Notes: a model not told the origin generated them from the letters alone. DNA of 64,000 nucleotides from G965222535 sp965222535 (GCA_965222535.1 OZ244957.1:558001-622000), one strand, 5' to 3'. Numbered from the stretch's first letter, positions 52,458 to 61,649 are shown. Translations and numbers: made by a program.

Positions 52458-53867
52458 TTAAACGCTATAGTACATTTCGAATTCGAGTGGATGAGTCGAA
52501 GCATTCAGACGAATTACATCCCGCATTTTGAGAGCAATATAGGCGTCAATGACATGATCGGTGAAAACGCCGTTCTTTTTCAGGAAATCGCGATCGCTAT
52601 CCAAGGCGATCAGGGCCTGATTCAGCGAGGCGCAGACAGTTGGAATATTTTTTAATTCCTCTTCGGGCAGATGGTAAAGATCTTTGTCTATCGGATCACC
52701 GGGATCGATTTTGTTCTGAATGCCGTCCAGTCCAGCCATCAGCATTGACGCAAAACACAGGTAAGGGTTGGCAGTGCCATCTGGGAAGCGCACCTCTACG
52801 CGGCGCCCTTGGGGTTTGCTGTCGTAGGGAATGCGGATCGAAGCGGAACGGTTGCAGGCTGAATACACCAGCAGGTTTGGTGCCTCAAACCCCGGCACCA
52901 AGCGTTTGTAGCTGTTGGTACCGGCATTGGCAAAGGCATTCAAAGCACGCGCATGCTTGAAAATACCGCCGATATACCATAACGCCTCCTGCGACAAATT
53001 GGCATATTTATCGCCAACGAATATATTCCTGCCATCCTTGGAGATAGATTGATGCACATGCATGCCACTGCCGTTATCGCCAACCAGCGGCTTAGGCATA
53101 AAAGTAGCGGTCTTCCCATAATCATTGGCGACATTGTGAACGCAGTACTTGAGAATTTGCACCTCATCGGCTTTAATCACCAAGGTGTTAGCGGCAGTAC
53201 CGATTTCAGATTGTCCAGCGGTGCCGACCTCATGGTGATGCACCTCAACTTTGAGTCCCATTTCCTGCATCGCCCTTACCATATCAGAGCGAATGTTCTG
53301 GCCTGAGTCCACCGGTGGCACCGGGAAATACCCCCCTTTCACCTTTGGCCGGTGGCCGCTATTTTGTTTTTTGTAAGATCGCTTCGAGTTCCATGCCGCT
53401 TCCTTAGCGTCCACGAGGTAATGAGAGGAACCCATCTGGTCGTGCCAAGTGACGTGATCAAAAAGAAAAAATTCCGGTTCCGGGCCAAACCAAGCCTGAT
53501 CACCAATACCGCTCTCTCGCAAATAGCGCTCTGCCCGTTTCGCCAAGGAACGCGGCCCCAGTTCGTAACCGATCTTGGTGTCTGGATTGACTACGTCGCA
53601 GCGCAAATGCAACGTGGTCTCCTCAATGAACGGATCGATGATCCCACTGTCTGGATCAGGTAGCAGCATCATGTCCGATTCATGGATTTCTTTCCAGCCA
53701 GCGATAGAAGATCCATCAAACATTTTGCCATGCGTGAACAAATCTTCGTCAACAATATCAGCCGGTAAAGTAACATGCTGTTCTTTACCCAGCGTATCCG
53801 TGAAACGAAGATCAACAAATTTGGTTTCGTTACGTTTTATGTTTTCTAAGACTTCTGCAACAGACAT
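52458..53867 (-). CDS. glnA: Glutamine synthetase type I
   Basis: A 469-aa GS-I enzyme that makes glutamine from glutamate, ammonia and ATP. Visible blocks are MFDGSSIAGWKEIHESDMML, PEPEFFLFD, NGSGMHVHQSISKDGRNIFV, KRLVPGFEAPNLLVYSACNR and NRSASIRIPYDSKPQGRRVE. The tyrosine in DKDLYHLPEEELKNIP corresponds to the adenylylation site of enteric enzymes, so control by GlnE is likely. No glnL/glnG follow; the downstream side is a repeat. Confidence 0.97.
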   Translation of the reverse strand: MSVAEVLENIKRNETKFVDLRFTDTLGKEQHVTLPADIVDEDLFTHGKMFDGSSIAGWKEIHESDMMLLPDPDSGIIDPFIEETTLHLRCDVVNPDTKIGYELGPRSLAKRAERYLRESGIGDQAWFGPEPEFFLFDHVTWHDQMGSSHYLVDAKEAAWNSKRSYKKQNSGHRPKVKGGYFPVPPVDSGQNIRSDMVRAMQEMGLKVEVHHHEVGTAGQSEIGTAANTLVIKADEVQILKYCVHNVANDYGKTATFMPKPLVGDNGSGMHVHQSISKDGRNIFVGDKYANLSQEALWYIGGIFKHARALNAFANAGTNSYKRLVPGFEAPNLLVYSACNRSASIRIPYDSKPQGRRVEVRFPDGTANPYLCFASMLMAGLDGIQNKIDPGDPIDKDLYHLPEEELKNIPTVCASLNQALIALDSDRDFLKKNGVFTDHVIDAYIALKMRDVIRLNASTHPLEFEMYYSV

Positions 53868-54087
53868 TAACTGAGATCTCCTGAGTTATGATCGTAGGCT
53901 TTTCGGAATCCATCAGTCCGTTATTCAAGCGCTCTCAAAAAGATGCTGTATTGAGTTGGACAATGGAAGGAAAGATTTAGCATAGAGAATACTTTGCGGT
54001 GCCAAGATGCAGTTTCCTCGAAGCTTTGCTTGTGCTCGTCTGCCAGATCCTGGCGGGCCGTCAATTATAGCAGATTTGATGGTTTCG
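53868..54087. other. glnA leader region
   Basis: About 220 bases upstream of glnA should hold its promoter and any NtrC sites, but I cannot assign them with confidence. No ORF. Confidence 0.35.
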
Positions 54088-54230
54088 CAGTAAGTCATCC
54101 GCGGCTATCTTTAGTGTTCCAGTACGAAAAATAATATCCATAAATATCAACACTTTACGAATTAATTATGGGCGTTAATAGAAGGACCAAAACAGGTTCA
54201 ATTAGATCTTTTGCGAGATCATCAGATTTA
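54088..54230 (-). repeat. 140-bp dispersed repeat (third type), copy 2
   Basis: Inverted copy of 26519-26665. On the minus strand it includes GATGATCTCGCAAAAGATCT, GAACCTGTTTTGGTCCTTCT, AAAGTGTTGATATTTATGG and GATAGCCGCGGATGACTTA. Confidence 0.8.
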
Positions 54231-54331
54231 ACTCCTGTAACTGTTCAGTAGTAGGCAGCGCGAAAAGCCACGGCGTGCTGGTTGCGGCGCTTCTGTTTGC
54301 TTCATTCCTATCCTCACGGGTTTAGAACACC

Positions 54332-54640
54332 TTGAGAGCTTTGCATAGTCGCACAGCGGCACCCCTAGAATATAACACCTATTGAAGCCTATGAGATAAT
54401 AAAAACATCAGAATATTCAATGACCTATTATCGCATGGAAACCTTTGGAACAAATCAGTTAAGCGGATTCGCGGCAAGCGCATCATGCCTATTTAGAAGG
54501 GCTGGATGACGTAGATGCGCTCATCGATGGGTCTCGGATTGAGAGGCTGCTTGAGAATGCCCATGGGGGCCTAGGGCAACCGGCATGGTCGCCACTGCTA
54601 ATGTTCAAAGCCTGTTACTGTTACTGTTACAGGCGCGGTA
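54332..54640 (+). mobile_element. IS5-type insertion sequence remnant
   Basis: It begins with an end-like GAGAGCTTTGCATAGTCG at 54332. From 54493 one frame reads LEGLDDVDALIDGSRIERLL, ENAHGGLGQPAWSPLLMFKA, the N-terminal block of IS5-family transposases. It shifts frame at an expanded TGTTAC repeat (54610-54640) and ends at a dispersed repeat. The catalytic part is missing. Confidence 0.75.
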
Positions 54641-54647
54641 TCGCTTG

Positions 54648-54745
54648 AGGTATCTCGAAAAACCTCAATGGGATCTGGAGGAAGGGGGCGACCACCTGCA
54701 ACATAATCTAATGATTTATAACCATTCCTCTCAATAAACAGGCTC
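54648..54745 (-). repeat. Dispersed repeat, short type, inverted
   Basis: On the plus strand: CTCGAAAAACCTCAATGGGA, GACCACCTGCAACATAATC and GATTTATAACCATTCCTCTC. It directly follows the IS5 remnant. Confidence 0.75.
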
Positions 54746-55054
54746 CATAGAGCGCCTCGAAGAATCCGCAAAACGAGTTTTTCGAAACGTCAAAAACCGG
54801 AATATGCGCAGAAAAGCAGCCCCACAAGCCAACTAATCCCCAAGAAAGTCATCGCAAAAAATCTGCTCAATAGCCTCCTAGTGCTCGTGGTTCTCTCTAA
54901 AGCAAAGCTCTCGATTTGTTATACTGCTCGCAAAATCTGACCATCGCAGGTGATCGCCGCAACTGTTGGGTGATGCTCCCTATCACGGCGATGGCGCGAA
55001 CGGCTGGCACCTCCTAACTTGGCCACCATTGGAATGCTGCCACTATAGGGGACA

Positions 55055-55260
55055 TCGAAAAACCTCAACGGGATGGGGGAATAGAGGAATGGATTGTTTT
55101 ATTTTTAATGAGGAGCGCCTGCGGGCGCGCCGTTCGCTGACCGGCAAAGCCGCTCAGCGGCACCACGAAGTTGTTGTTGGAAGGGTCATTTCCTCAATGA
55201 ACAAGCCCCGCCGGGTACCTCGGAAAACTAGCGAAGCTGGTTTTCCGAAGTGTCCACTAT
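55055..55260 (-). repeat. Dispersed repeat, long type, joined to palindromic repeat
   Basis: 55055-55206 is an inverted long-type copy: CGAAAAACCTCAACGGGATG, GATTGTTTTATTTTTAATGA, GCGCGCCGTTCGCTGACCGG and AAGTTGTTGTTGGAAGGGTC. At 55214-55255 it continues into a diverged palindromic repeat, CTCGGAAAACTAGCGAAGCT plus GGTTTTCCGAAGTG. The junction forms the leader of ilvA. Confidence 0.8.
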
Positions 55261-55272
55261 AGAGATGTATTG

Positions 55273-56808
55273 ATGTCGATCTTGGCAAGCTATGTAAAAC
55301 GCATCCTCAGCGCGAAGGTGTATGAAGTGCTGGACGATGCCTCACCACTGCATGAAGCACCGTTATTATCCACGCGCTTGGGGTGCCGGATCCTGCTCAA
55401 ACGCGAGGATTTACAGCCAGTTTTCTCTTTCAAGCTGCGCGGTGCATACAACAAGATGGCCAACTTGAGCGTAGCTGAGCGCGAGCGTGGGGTGATTTGC
55501 TCTTCCGCTGGCAATCATGCTCAGGGGGTTGCTCTGGCAGCCCAGCGACTGGGCATCCAGGCGGTGGTGGTCATGCCGCAAACCACCCCAACGATCAAAA
55601 TCGATGCTGTGCGCACATATAGCCCTGAGCTAATACTGCATGGCAACACCTACGATGACGCCAAAACACATGCCTACGCCTTAGCGCATGAACGCTGCCT
55701 GACGTTTATCCATGCGTTTGATGATCCCGACGTGATTGCCGGCCAGGGTACGCTTGCGATGGAAATCCTGCGCCAGCATCCGGGGCCTATCGATGCCATT
55801 TTCGTGGCTGTTGGCGGGGGCGGCATGATTGCTGGTATCGCCGTCTATATCAAATACTTACGGCCCGATATCCGCATCATAGGCGTGGAATCAGAGGAAG
55901 CGCCGTCAATGTATCGGTCATTGCAGCAGGGACGGCGGGTCATGCTTGACAATGTCGGTATATTTGTTGATGGCGCTGCCGTCAATCAAGTAGGGGAAGA
56001 GAATTTTCGCATTGCGCGCGAATACGTTGATGAAGTGATCCTAGTCAGCAACGATGCCGTCTGCGCAGCAATCAAGGACATTTACAGTGACACCCGCTCG
56101 CTGGCCGAGCCAGCGGGGGCGTTGGCGATCGCCGGCATCGAGAAATATTGCGCTGACAAACAGCACCGTGCCGAAACCCTGGTCGCTGTTGTCAGCGGTG
56201 CCAACATGAATTTTAATCGGCTGCGCTATATCGCCGAGCGCACCGAAATCGGCGGGCAACGGGAAGCCTTATTTGCCATTACCATCCCTGAACGCCCTGG
56301 GAGTTTAATGCAACTTTGCGCCCTTATTGGCGATCGAGCGATCACCGAGTTCAATTATCGTTATTCCGATGACCAACAGGCGCGCATCTTCGTCGGCATA
56401 GAATTGTCTACTGGCATTAGCGAGCGCCACCAATTATGCCAACTGCTGGACAGTGCGGGCTACAGCAACATCGACATGGGCGATAATGAAGTAGCCAAAG
56501 TCCATATACGACACATGATTGGCGGCATCCCCAAACATAATTTATCGGAACAACTATATAGCTTTTATTTCCCTGAGCGCCCTCAAGCGCTGATCAATTT
56601 CCTGACCCTGATGTCAGACAATCAGTGGAATATCAGCTTGTTCCATTACCGCAGCCACGGCTCTCCCTATGGCCGCGTATTAATGGGTATCCAGGTACCT
56701 GCCAGCGATCAAGAGGCATTTGTGCGCTTTCTCGATCACGTTGGCTATCCCTATGTCAATGAAACCAGTAATGAGGCGTACCGGCTTTTCCTAAGACGCG
56801 ACGAATAG
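55273..56808 (+). CDS. ilvA: Threonine ammonia-lyase, biosynthetic
   Basis: A 511-aa PLP enzyme that converts threonine to 2-oxobutyrate, the first step of isoleucine synthesis. The catalytic lysine is in FSFKLRGAYNKMANL, the substrate loop is SSAGNHAQGVALAAQ, and the PLP phosphate loop is AVGGGGMIAGIAVYI. Two C-terminal ACT-like regulatory domains (FAITIPERPGSLMQLCALIG and YSFYFPERPQALINFLTLMS) show that it is the isoleucine-inhibited long form. An adjacent TTG at 55270 could also start it. It stands alone, without ilvGMED. Confidence 0.96.
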   Translation: MSILASYVKRILSAKVYEVLDDASPLHEAPLLSTRLGCRILLKREDLQPVFSFKLRGAYNKMANLSVAERERGVICSSAGNHAQGVALAAQRLGIQAVVVMPQTTPTIKIDAVRTYSPELILHGNTYDDAKTHAYALAHERCLTFIHAFDDPDVIAGQGTLAMEILRQHPGPIDAIFVAVGGGGMIAGIAVYIKYLRPDIRIIGVESEEAPSMYRSLQQGRRVMLDNVGIFVDGAAVNQVGEENFRIAREYVDEVILVSNDAVCAAIKDIYSDTRSLAEPAGALAIAGIEKYCADKQHRAETLVAVVSGANMNFNRLRYIAERTEIGGQREALFAITIPERPGSLMQLCALIGDRAITEFNYRYSDDQQARIFVGIELSTGISERHQLCQLLDSAGYSNIDMGDNEVAKVHIRHMIGGIPKHNLSEQLYSFYFPERPQALINFLTLMSDNQWNISLFHYRSHGSPYGRVLMGIQVPASDQEAFVRFLDHVGYPYVNETSNEAYRLFLRRDE

Positions 56809-57024
56809 CGCGGCGAGCCTCTCGCGGAAAACTAAGCAAGCTCATCTCGCAATAAGTCAAGCCAATCACGGCTGAACACAAATTTTTATCTTTTTTAACA
56901 TTGTTGCAGGCAATGCGTGATGGCTCTGCAATACATAATCTGGAACCTCTGCGATAGCCATAAGAAATAAATATTCTAATTTTTTAATGTTTATTCGTGG
57001 TTAATAACTCATCTAGGAAATATC
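56809..57024. other. Boundary region between ilvA and the second AT-rich island
   Basis: A diverged palindromic-repeat fragment (CTCTCGCGGAAAACTAAGCA) sits at 56816. From about 56,880 the sequence becomes AT-rich, which marks the beginning of the acquired segment. Confidence 0.45.
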
Positions 57025-57924
57025 ATGGCACTGCCTAAAAAAATACTGCAACTAAACACTTATAAGGATGTCCACATAGCTTGGATGGATAACCTTGCTT
57101 TTGTAAAGAATTTACCCAGTGAAAGTATGAAACTGATCATCACATCGCCGCCTTACAACATTAGCAAAGCTTATGAAGAAAAAACACCTTTAGAACATTA
57201 TATTCAAAGTCAGGCAAGAATAATTGCCGAATGCGTTCGTTTACTGCATTCACAAGGTTCACTTTGCTGGCAGGTTGGAAACCATGTATACAATCGTGAG
57301 GTGTTTCCTTTGGATATAATTCTTTATCCCCTTTTCAAGGATCATCGACTTAAATTACGCAACCGTATCGTTTGGCATTTTGGTCATGGTTTACACTGCT
57401 CTAAAAGGTTATCCGGAAGGTATGAAACCATTCTTTGGTTCACCAAATCAGATGAATATACTTTTAATCTTGATCCTATCAGAGTTCCTTCTAAATACCC
57501 AAATAAAAAACATTTCAAAGGCCCTAATAAAGGACAGCTTTCCTGCAACCCCAAAGGGAAGAATCCATCGGATGTTTGGGAAATTCCCAATGTTAAATCC
57601 AACCATTGTGAAAAAACCATGCACCCTTGCCAATTTCCTGTTGAACTTATCGAGCGACTCGTGTTGTCGATGACTAATGAGACTGATAACGTCTTTGATC
57701 CATTTATGGGGGTGGGCTCAACGATTATAGCTGCCATAAAAAACAACCGTGTTGGATACGGCTGTGATACTGAAAAGAAATATGTTGATATAGCTTGGGA
57801 TAAAATTCACAAATTCAAAAAAGGCAACCTTAACCTCCGCCCAATGAATAAACCGGTTTACGATCCATCTCTCCCAAATGGAGGGCATAATGAAGATAAT
57901 CACTCATTACTCCTACTTAAATGA
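57025..57924 (+). CDS. Site-specific DNA methyltransferase, partner of a BglII-type system
   Basis: A 299-aa beta-class DNA methyltransferase. Motif IV is KLIITSPPYNISKAYEEKTP, and motif I near the C-terminus is NVFDPFMGVGSTIIAAIKNN, with RVGYGCDTEKKYVDIAWDKI. It overlaps by 35 bp the remains of a BglII/BstYI-family restriction gene. BglII-type partners are N4-cytosine methylases, which fits TSPPY, so methylation within a GATC-containing site is a reasonable guess. The gene is intact whereas its nuclease is broken. AT-rich. Confidence 0.88.
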   Translation: MALPKKILQLNTYKDVHIAWMDNLAFVKNLPSESMKLIITSPPYNISKAYEEKTPLEHYIQSQARIIAECVRLLHSQGSLCWQVGNHVYNREVFPLDIILYPLFKDHRLKLRNRIVWHFGHGLHCSKRLSGRYETILWFTKSDEYTFNLDPIRVPSKYPNKKHFKGPNKGQLSCNPKGKNPSDVWEIPNVKSNHCEKTMHPCQFPVELIERLVLSMTNETDNVFDPFMGVGSTIIAAIKNNRVGYGCDTEKKYVDIAWDKIHKFKKGNLNLRPMNKPVYDPSLPNGGHNEDNHSLLLLK

Positions 57925-58503
57925 ACTTGAATATTTATTGGTCCACCAACCTGCAATTTGGAATGAAATTAAAAACATCATTGGTACCGTTAATGGAAAT
58001 GCTTGTAAAACAAAAATATCGAAGGAAAAAACAAAGAAAGGAAAGTTGTTATATTCACCCACAGATATGAATACGGCAATGAAGAATGGTTTTGAAAACC
58101 TATGACTGGAAAGAAAACAGAGTTTCATATGGGGTAACACAAAATGCTAACTTAATTAAGAAAAATAATGCACATGACAAAAGAAGAACAAAAAACTCAA
58201 ATTGAGCAGGCTGGTGAAAGAGCAATATTTTCATACAATCAAACCGATTTTGTGAAAAACCGTGTTGCCGTTGAAATACAATTTGGCAAATATTCATTTG
58301 TTGCTTTTGAGCTTTTTGTCAAGCATTTGGCTTTCTATTTACGTGATATAATCGATGTCGGTGTGGAAATACTACCAATGAAAATGTTGCAATCAGAAAT
58401 ATCATCCGGGCCATCATACTATGAAGGTGAGTTATATAACCTGATTCGGGAAGGTCGTGGAGTCCCTGCTGTTCCATTGGTGTTGATAGGCATTGCGTCC
58501 TGA
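57890..58503 (+). pseudogene. BglII/BstYI-type restriction endonuclease, frameshifted
   Basis: Three consecutive frames together give one endonuclease. The first piece, 57890-58105, reads ITHYSYLNELEYLLVHQPAI and KTKISKEKTKKGKLLYSPTD. The second, near 58090-58200, has YDWKENRVSYGVTQ. The third, 58168-58503, reads SYNQTDFVKNRVAVEIQFGK, YSFVAFELFVKHLAFYLRDI, DVGVEILPMKMLQSEISSGP and GRGVPAVPLVLIGIAS. The catalytic-looking EIQFGKY segment survives but at least two frameshifts separate it from the N-terminus. Sequencing errors cannot be excluded. Confidence 0.75.
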
Positions 58504-58574
58504 CAACGTACTGTACTTGACTGCGATGATGATCGATCCAAAAATGTGGCATTGATGATTTGGACTTATTGCCG

Positions 58575-59285
58575 ATGAATCAATTAAATCATGTTGTATT
58601 GATCCCAGATGGCAATCGCCGCTGGGCCGAAAGCAATAACTTAAATGTTAGTGACGGATACCGCAAAGGTTCGGAAGCCATTCGTGTTTTTTTAAGTGTC
58701 TGCAAAAAATATAAGATCAAAGTTGTAACGATATGGGCATTTTCAACTGAAAATTGGAAAAGAAGCAATATAGAAATTACCTCAGTAATGAAAACAATCG
58801 AACTTTCGTTAAAGAAACATCGGAAAAAATTTATCAAAGATGATGTTCGCTTTGTGCATATAGGTAGAAAAGACCGTTTGCGCGAACACTATCGTAGTTT
58901 GTTCAATGAGATTGAATATAACGAAAAGAAAACCATCCATCATCACTCGTTCACTATGAACTTGGCAGTTGACTACGGCGGTAGAGATGAAATCACCCGA
59001 GCGGTTGCTAGGATACTCAACAACCCACCCAAGTCTCAGTGTATTACATCCGATCTGATTGCCGATCATTTAGATACCCGGGGGCAACCCGATCCTGATC
59101 TGATTATCAGGACTTCTGGAGAACATCGACTATCCGGTATATTCCCTTTTCAGAGCGATTATACTGAACTTTGCTTTTGTTCAGAACATTTGCCTGATTT
59201 AACTGCGAATCGTATAGAACGTTTATTCAATGAATTTATGTATCGGGATCGGCGCAAAGGCGGTAATAAGGAAGAAAATGAATGA
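58575..59285 (+). CDS. Divergent cis-prenyltransferase (UppS-like)
   Basis: A 236-aa member of the undecaprenyl diphosphate synthase family. Conserved blocks are HVVLIPDGNRRWA (normally IMDGNGRWA), IWAFSTENWKRSNIEIT, MNLAVDYGGRDEITRAV and PDPDLIIRTSGEHRLSGIFP followed by FQSDYTELCF. The catalytic Asp is retained, but Met-Asp-Gly-Asn-Gly is replaced by Pro-Asp-Gly-Asn-Arg, and FPFQSDY replaces the usual FLLWQ-YAE. It is AT-rich and overlaps a polyprenyl synthase gene by 8 bp. This is more likely a specialised isoprenoid enzyme than the housekeeping copy. ATG 58575 preferred over TTG 58560. Confidence 0.85.
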   Translation: MNQLNHVVLIPDGNRRWAESNNLNVSDGYRKGSEAIRVFLSVCKKYKIKVVTIWAFSTENWKRSNIEITSVMKTIELSLKKHRKKFIKDDVRFVHIGRKDRLREHYRSLFNEIEYNEKKTIHHHSFTMNLAVDYGGRDEITRAVARILNNPPKSQCITSDLIADHLDTRGQPDPDLIIRTSGEHRLSGIFPFQSDYTELCFCSEHLPDLTANRIERLFNEFMYRDRRKGGNKEENE

Positions 59286-60357
59286 CATCGACACATTCAA
59301 GGCAACATTAAATAAGTGCATAGAATATGCAAGTCCAATATGGGATGCTTATTGGCAAACTATATTATTGCGCTATTCTGATAAAACATCATGGGAGTGG
59401 ATAACTTTAACGGAATACAAGAGAATGATGAGCGAAGGTAAGCATCTGCGTGCTTTTCTGATTATCTTAGGCTATGATCTATCAGGTAATGCACAAGATC
59501 AGCAGATCTCTCGTGCTTCATTATCAATCGAGGCAATCCATAATGCGTTTCTCATCCATGATGATATCGTTGACAAAAGCAGTATTCGCAGAAATCACCC
59601 TACCACGCATAAATTATTTGAACAAAGCGCAGTTAATTCCGGTTTTGACATTAATAACTCGAAAGATATTGGGTTCGGTACTGCGCTGAACATTGGCGAT
59701 GTTGGTCAGGCATTAGCGCAAAGCATCCTGATTAGGAGCGGTTTTCCTGACGATGTACTACTGCCATGTATATCACTGTTCAATGAAAATTTATGGCATA
59801 CCATCATGGGGCAATTGTTGGATATTCAGCCGATACAATTTGATCACTTGACAGAACAACAGATTGAGAAAATACAAACAAATAAAACAGCTTATTATTC
59901 TTTTGTGCTGCCTCTCATCATTGGTTTTAAACTAGGCAGAGGCGATCCTGCTTATGTTGCTGATCTAACATCTTTTGCATTGTTGGTTGGGATTATGTTT
60001 CAAATGCAGGACGATATGTTGGGAATTTTTGGCGATGAGGAAGAACTTGGTAAGCCGATCGATTCAGATATAAGAGAAGGCAAAAAAACCCTGCTAATCG
60101 TCAGAGCACTAAAAAACCTGCCTCCTGCTAAGCGTCAGAAATTGTTATCCTTGTATGGTCAACCTGATTTATCCACAATGGATGTAATGGACGTGCGATG
60201 GTTAATCCATCAAAGCGATGCCGTTGAGTATTGTCATAGTAAAATTGTCCGGCTGGTGGCCAAGGCGCACGATGCGCTTGAGCATCTTGCACTGACCGCG
60301 GAGCAAAAAGGCATTATTCGCGGATTGGTGCTTTACGTAGGACAGCGAAAATACTGA
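59278..60357 (+). CDS. Polyprenyl diphosphate synthase (GGPP-synthase-like)
   Basis: A 359-aa trans-isoprenyl diphosphate synthase. The first aspartate-rich motif is AFLIHDDIVDKSSIRRNHPT (DDxxD) and the second is MQDDMLGIFGDEEELGKPID, with SDIREGKKTLL; the G-F-G-D form is typical of geranylgeranyl-type synthases. It elongates FPP or DMAPP with IPP. Overlap with the cis-prenyltransferase implies the two work in one pathway, giving a mixed cis/trans chain, probably not for the cell wall. The start at 59278 has AAGGAAGAA upstream; another ATG at 59230 is less likely. Confidence 0.88.
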   Translation: MNDIDTFKATLNKCIEYASPIWDAYWQTILLRYSDKTSWEWITLTEYKRMMSEGKHLRAFLIILGYDLSGNAQDQQISRASLSIEAIHNAFLIHDDIVDKSSIRRNHPTTHKLFEQSAVNSGFDINNSKDIGFGTALNIGDVGQALAQSILIRSGFPDDVLLPCISLFNENLWHTIMGQLLDIQPIQFDHLTEQQIEKIQTNKTAYYSFVLPLIIGFKLGRGDPAYVADLTSFALLVGIMFQMQDDMLGIFGDEEELGKPIDSDIREGKKTLLIVRALKNLPPAKRQKLLSLYGQPDLSTMDVMDVRWLIHQSDAVEYCHSKIVRLVAKAHDALEHLALTAEQKGIIRGLVLYVGQRKY

Positions 60358-60540
60358 TGCCCCTCGAAAAGCCTCACAGCCAGAGTGGCTTTATGATAAG
60401 CAGAACTATCGACCGGGTACACCCTACCCTCAAGCAGCCGATTCCTCAGACCGCCAAAGAAGCATCGACTAGATTGCTTGCCTGACCTTCGATTCGACAC
60501 CCATTGACCCTTTTTCAAGATGCCCTGATCGATCCAAGCA
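60358..60540. other. Intergenic, repeat-like fragments
   Basis: It contains CCCCTCGAAAAGCCTCACAG close to the prenyl-synthase stop and otherwise no recognisable element. GC content rises to chromosomal level, which marks the end of the island. Confidence 0.35.
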
Positions 60541-60590
60541 CTGGGAATGGACACCTCGCAAAGCCAACCAAGCTGGTTTTTCAAGGTGCC
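60541..60590. repeat. Palindromic repeat, diverged
   Basis: GGACACCTCGCAAAGCCAAC and AAGCTGGTTTTTCAAGGTGC form the ends of a diverged copy of the element at 47478-47517. It is joined directly to a long-type repeat. Confidence 0.6.
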
Positions 60591-60592
60591 CT

Positions 60593-60910
60593 CTGCGGGG
60601 CTTCTATTTGGGCGGCAATGCCCCTTCCAGCAATCATTTCATGGTGCCGCTGACGGGTCTCTGCCGATCAGCGAACAGCGCGCCGCAAGCGCTCCTCATT
60701 GAAAATGATGATCTCACAAAAGAGCTAATTGATCCTGTTTTGGCCCTTATTAAAGCCCCTAATTAATTCATAAAATGTTGATATTCATGAATATTATTTT
60801 TCATGCCGTAACTCAAAGATAGCTCTGTATGACTTATTGCAAACCTTTCAAAAATAAAACAATCCCTTTCCCCCCAACTCCCATTCCGTTGCCATTTTTC
60901 GAGGTTCCAA
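60593..60910 (+). repeat. Long-type repeat interrupted by the 140-bp repeat
   Basis: 60593-60700 is the left part of a long-type copy (GCAATGCCCCTTCCAGCAAT, GATCAGCGAACAGCGCGCCG, CAAGCGCTCCTCATTGAAAA). 60705-60850 is the 140-bp repeat (GATGATCTCACAAAAGAGCT, GATCCTGTTTTGGCCCTTAT, ATGTTGATATTCATGAATAT). 60852-60905 is the missing right part (AAAATAAAACAATCCCTTTC and GCCATTTTTCGAGG). The insertion point falls in the A/T-rich centre of the long element. It ends about 30 bp before rph. Confidence 0.85.
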
Positions 60911-60937
60911 AATGAAAATCCAAAGAGGCCATTAGCG

Positions 60938-61648
60938 ATGCAACGCCCAAGCTTGCGGTTGCCTGACCAGATGCGCGGTGTGCATATTGACCGCGGGTAT
61001 ATCCCCCACGCCGAAGGCAGCGCGCTGATCGCCTTTGGCAATACCCGCGTGCTGTGCACCGCCAGCGTAGAGGCGCAGGTGCCGCGGTTTCTGCGAGGGT
61101 CGCGCAAAGGGTGGGTTACCGCCGAGTATGCAATGTTGCCACGTGCAACCGCGCAGCGTTCACCGCGCGAGGTGACACGCGGTCATCAGGGGGGGCGCAG
61201 CATGGAGATCCAGCGACTCATCGGGCGGGTATTACGCGCCTGCGTCAATACCGAAGCACTTGGGGAGCACACCATCACCGTCGATTGCGACGTACTGCAA
61301 GCGGATGGCGGTACCCGTACGGCAGCGATCACCGGCGCTTACGTGGCACTGCATGACGCCATTTCGACCTTAGGAGGGAAAGCGGTCTATGGCCAAGTGG
61401 CGGCGGTATCGGTAGGGATCTATCGCGGCGTGCCCGTACTCGATATGGATTACAGTGAGGACAAAGAAGCCGAGGCCGACCTGAACGTTGCAATGAACGA
61501 AAGCGGAATGTTGATCGAGATCCAGGGTACCGCCGAAGGCCATGCGTTCTCGCGCGATGAACTCGATCGCATGCTGCAACTTGCCTACCGTGGCACGCAG
61601 GAATTGATCGCGCATCAGCGCAAGGCGCTGGACAAAAAAGGACGCTGA
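60938..61648 (+). CDS. rph: Ribonuclease PH
   Basis: A 236-aa phosphorolytic 3'-5' exoribonuclease that trims tRNA 3' ends. Blocks are GSALIAFGNTRVLCTASVEA, GWVTAEYAMLPRATAQRSPR, GRSMEIQRLIGRVLRACVNT and the phosphate/metal region TITVDCDVLQADGGTRTAAI, followed by DMDYSEDKEAEADLNVAMNE. Normal length. AGAGG lies upstream of the ATG at 60938 and a repeat makes up the rest of the leader. First gene of rph-rdgB-hemW. Confidence 0.97.
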   Translation: MQRPSLRLPDQMRGVHIDRGYIPHAEGSALIAFGNTRVLCTASVEAQVPRFLRGSRKGWVTAEYAMLPRATAQRSPREVTRGHQGGRSMEIQRLIGRVLRACVNTEALGEHTITVDCDVLQADGGTRTAAITGAYVALHDAISTLGGKAVYGQVAAVSVGIYRGVPVLDMDYSEDKEAEADLNVAMNESGMLIEIQGTAEGHAFSRDELDRMLQLAYRGTQELIAHQRKALDKKGR

Positions 61649-61649
61649 A

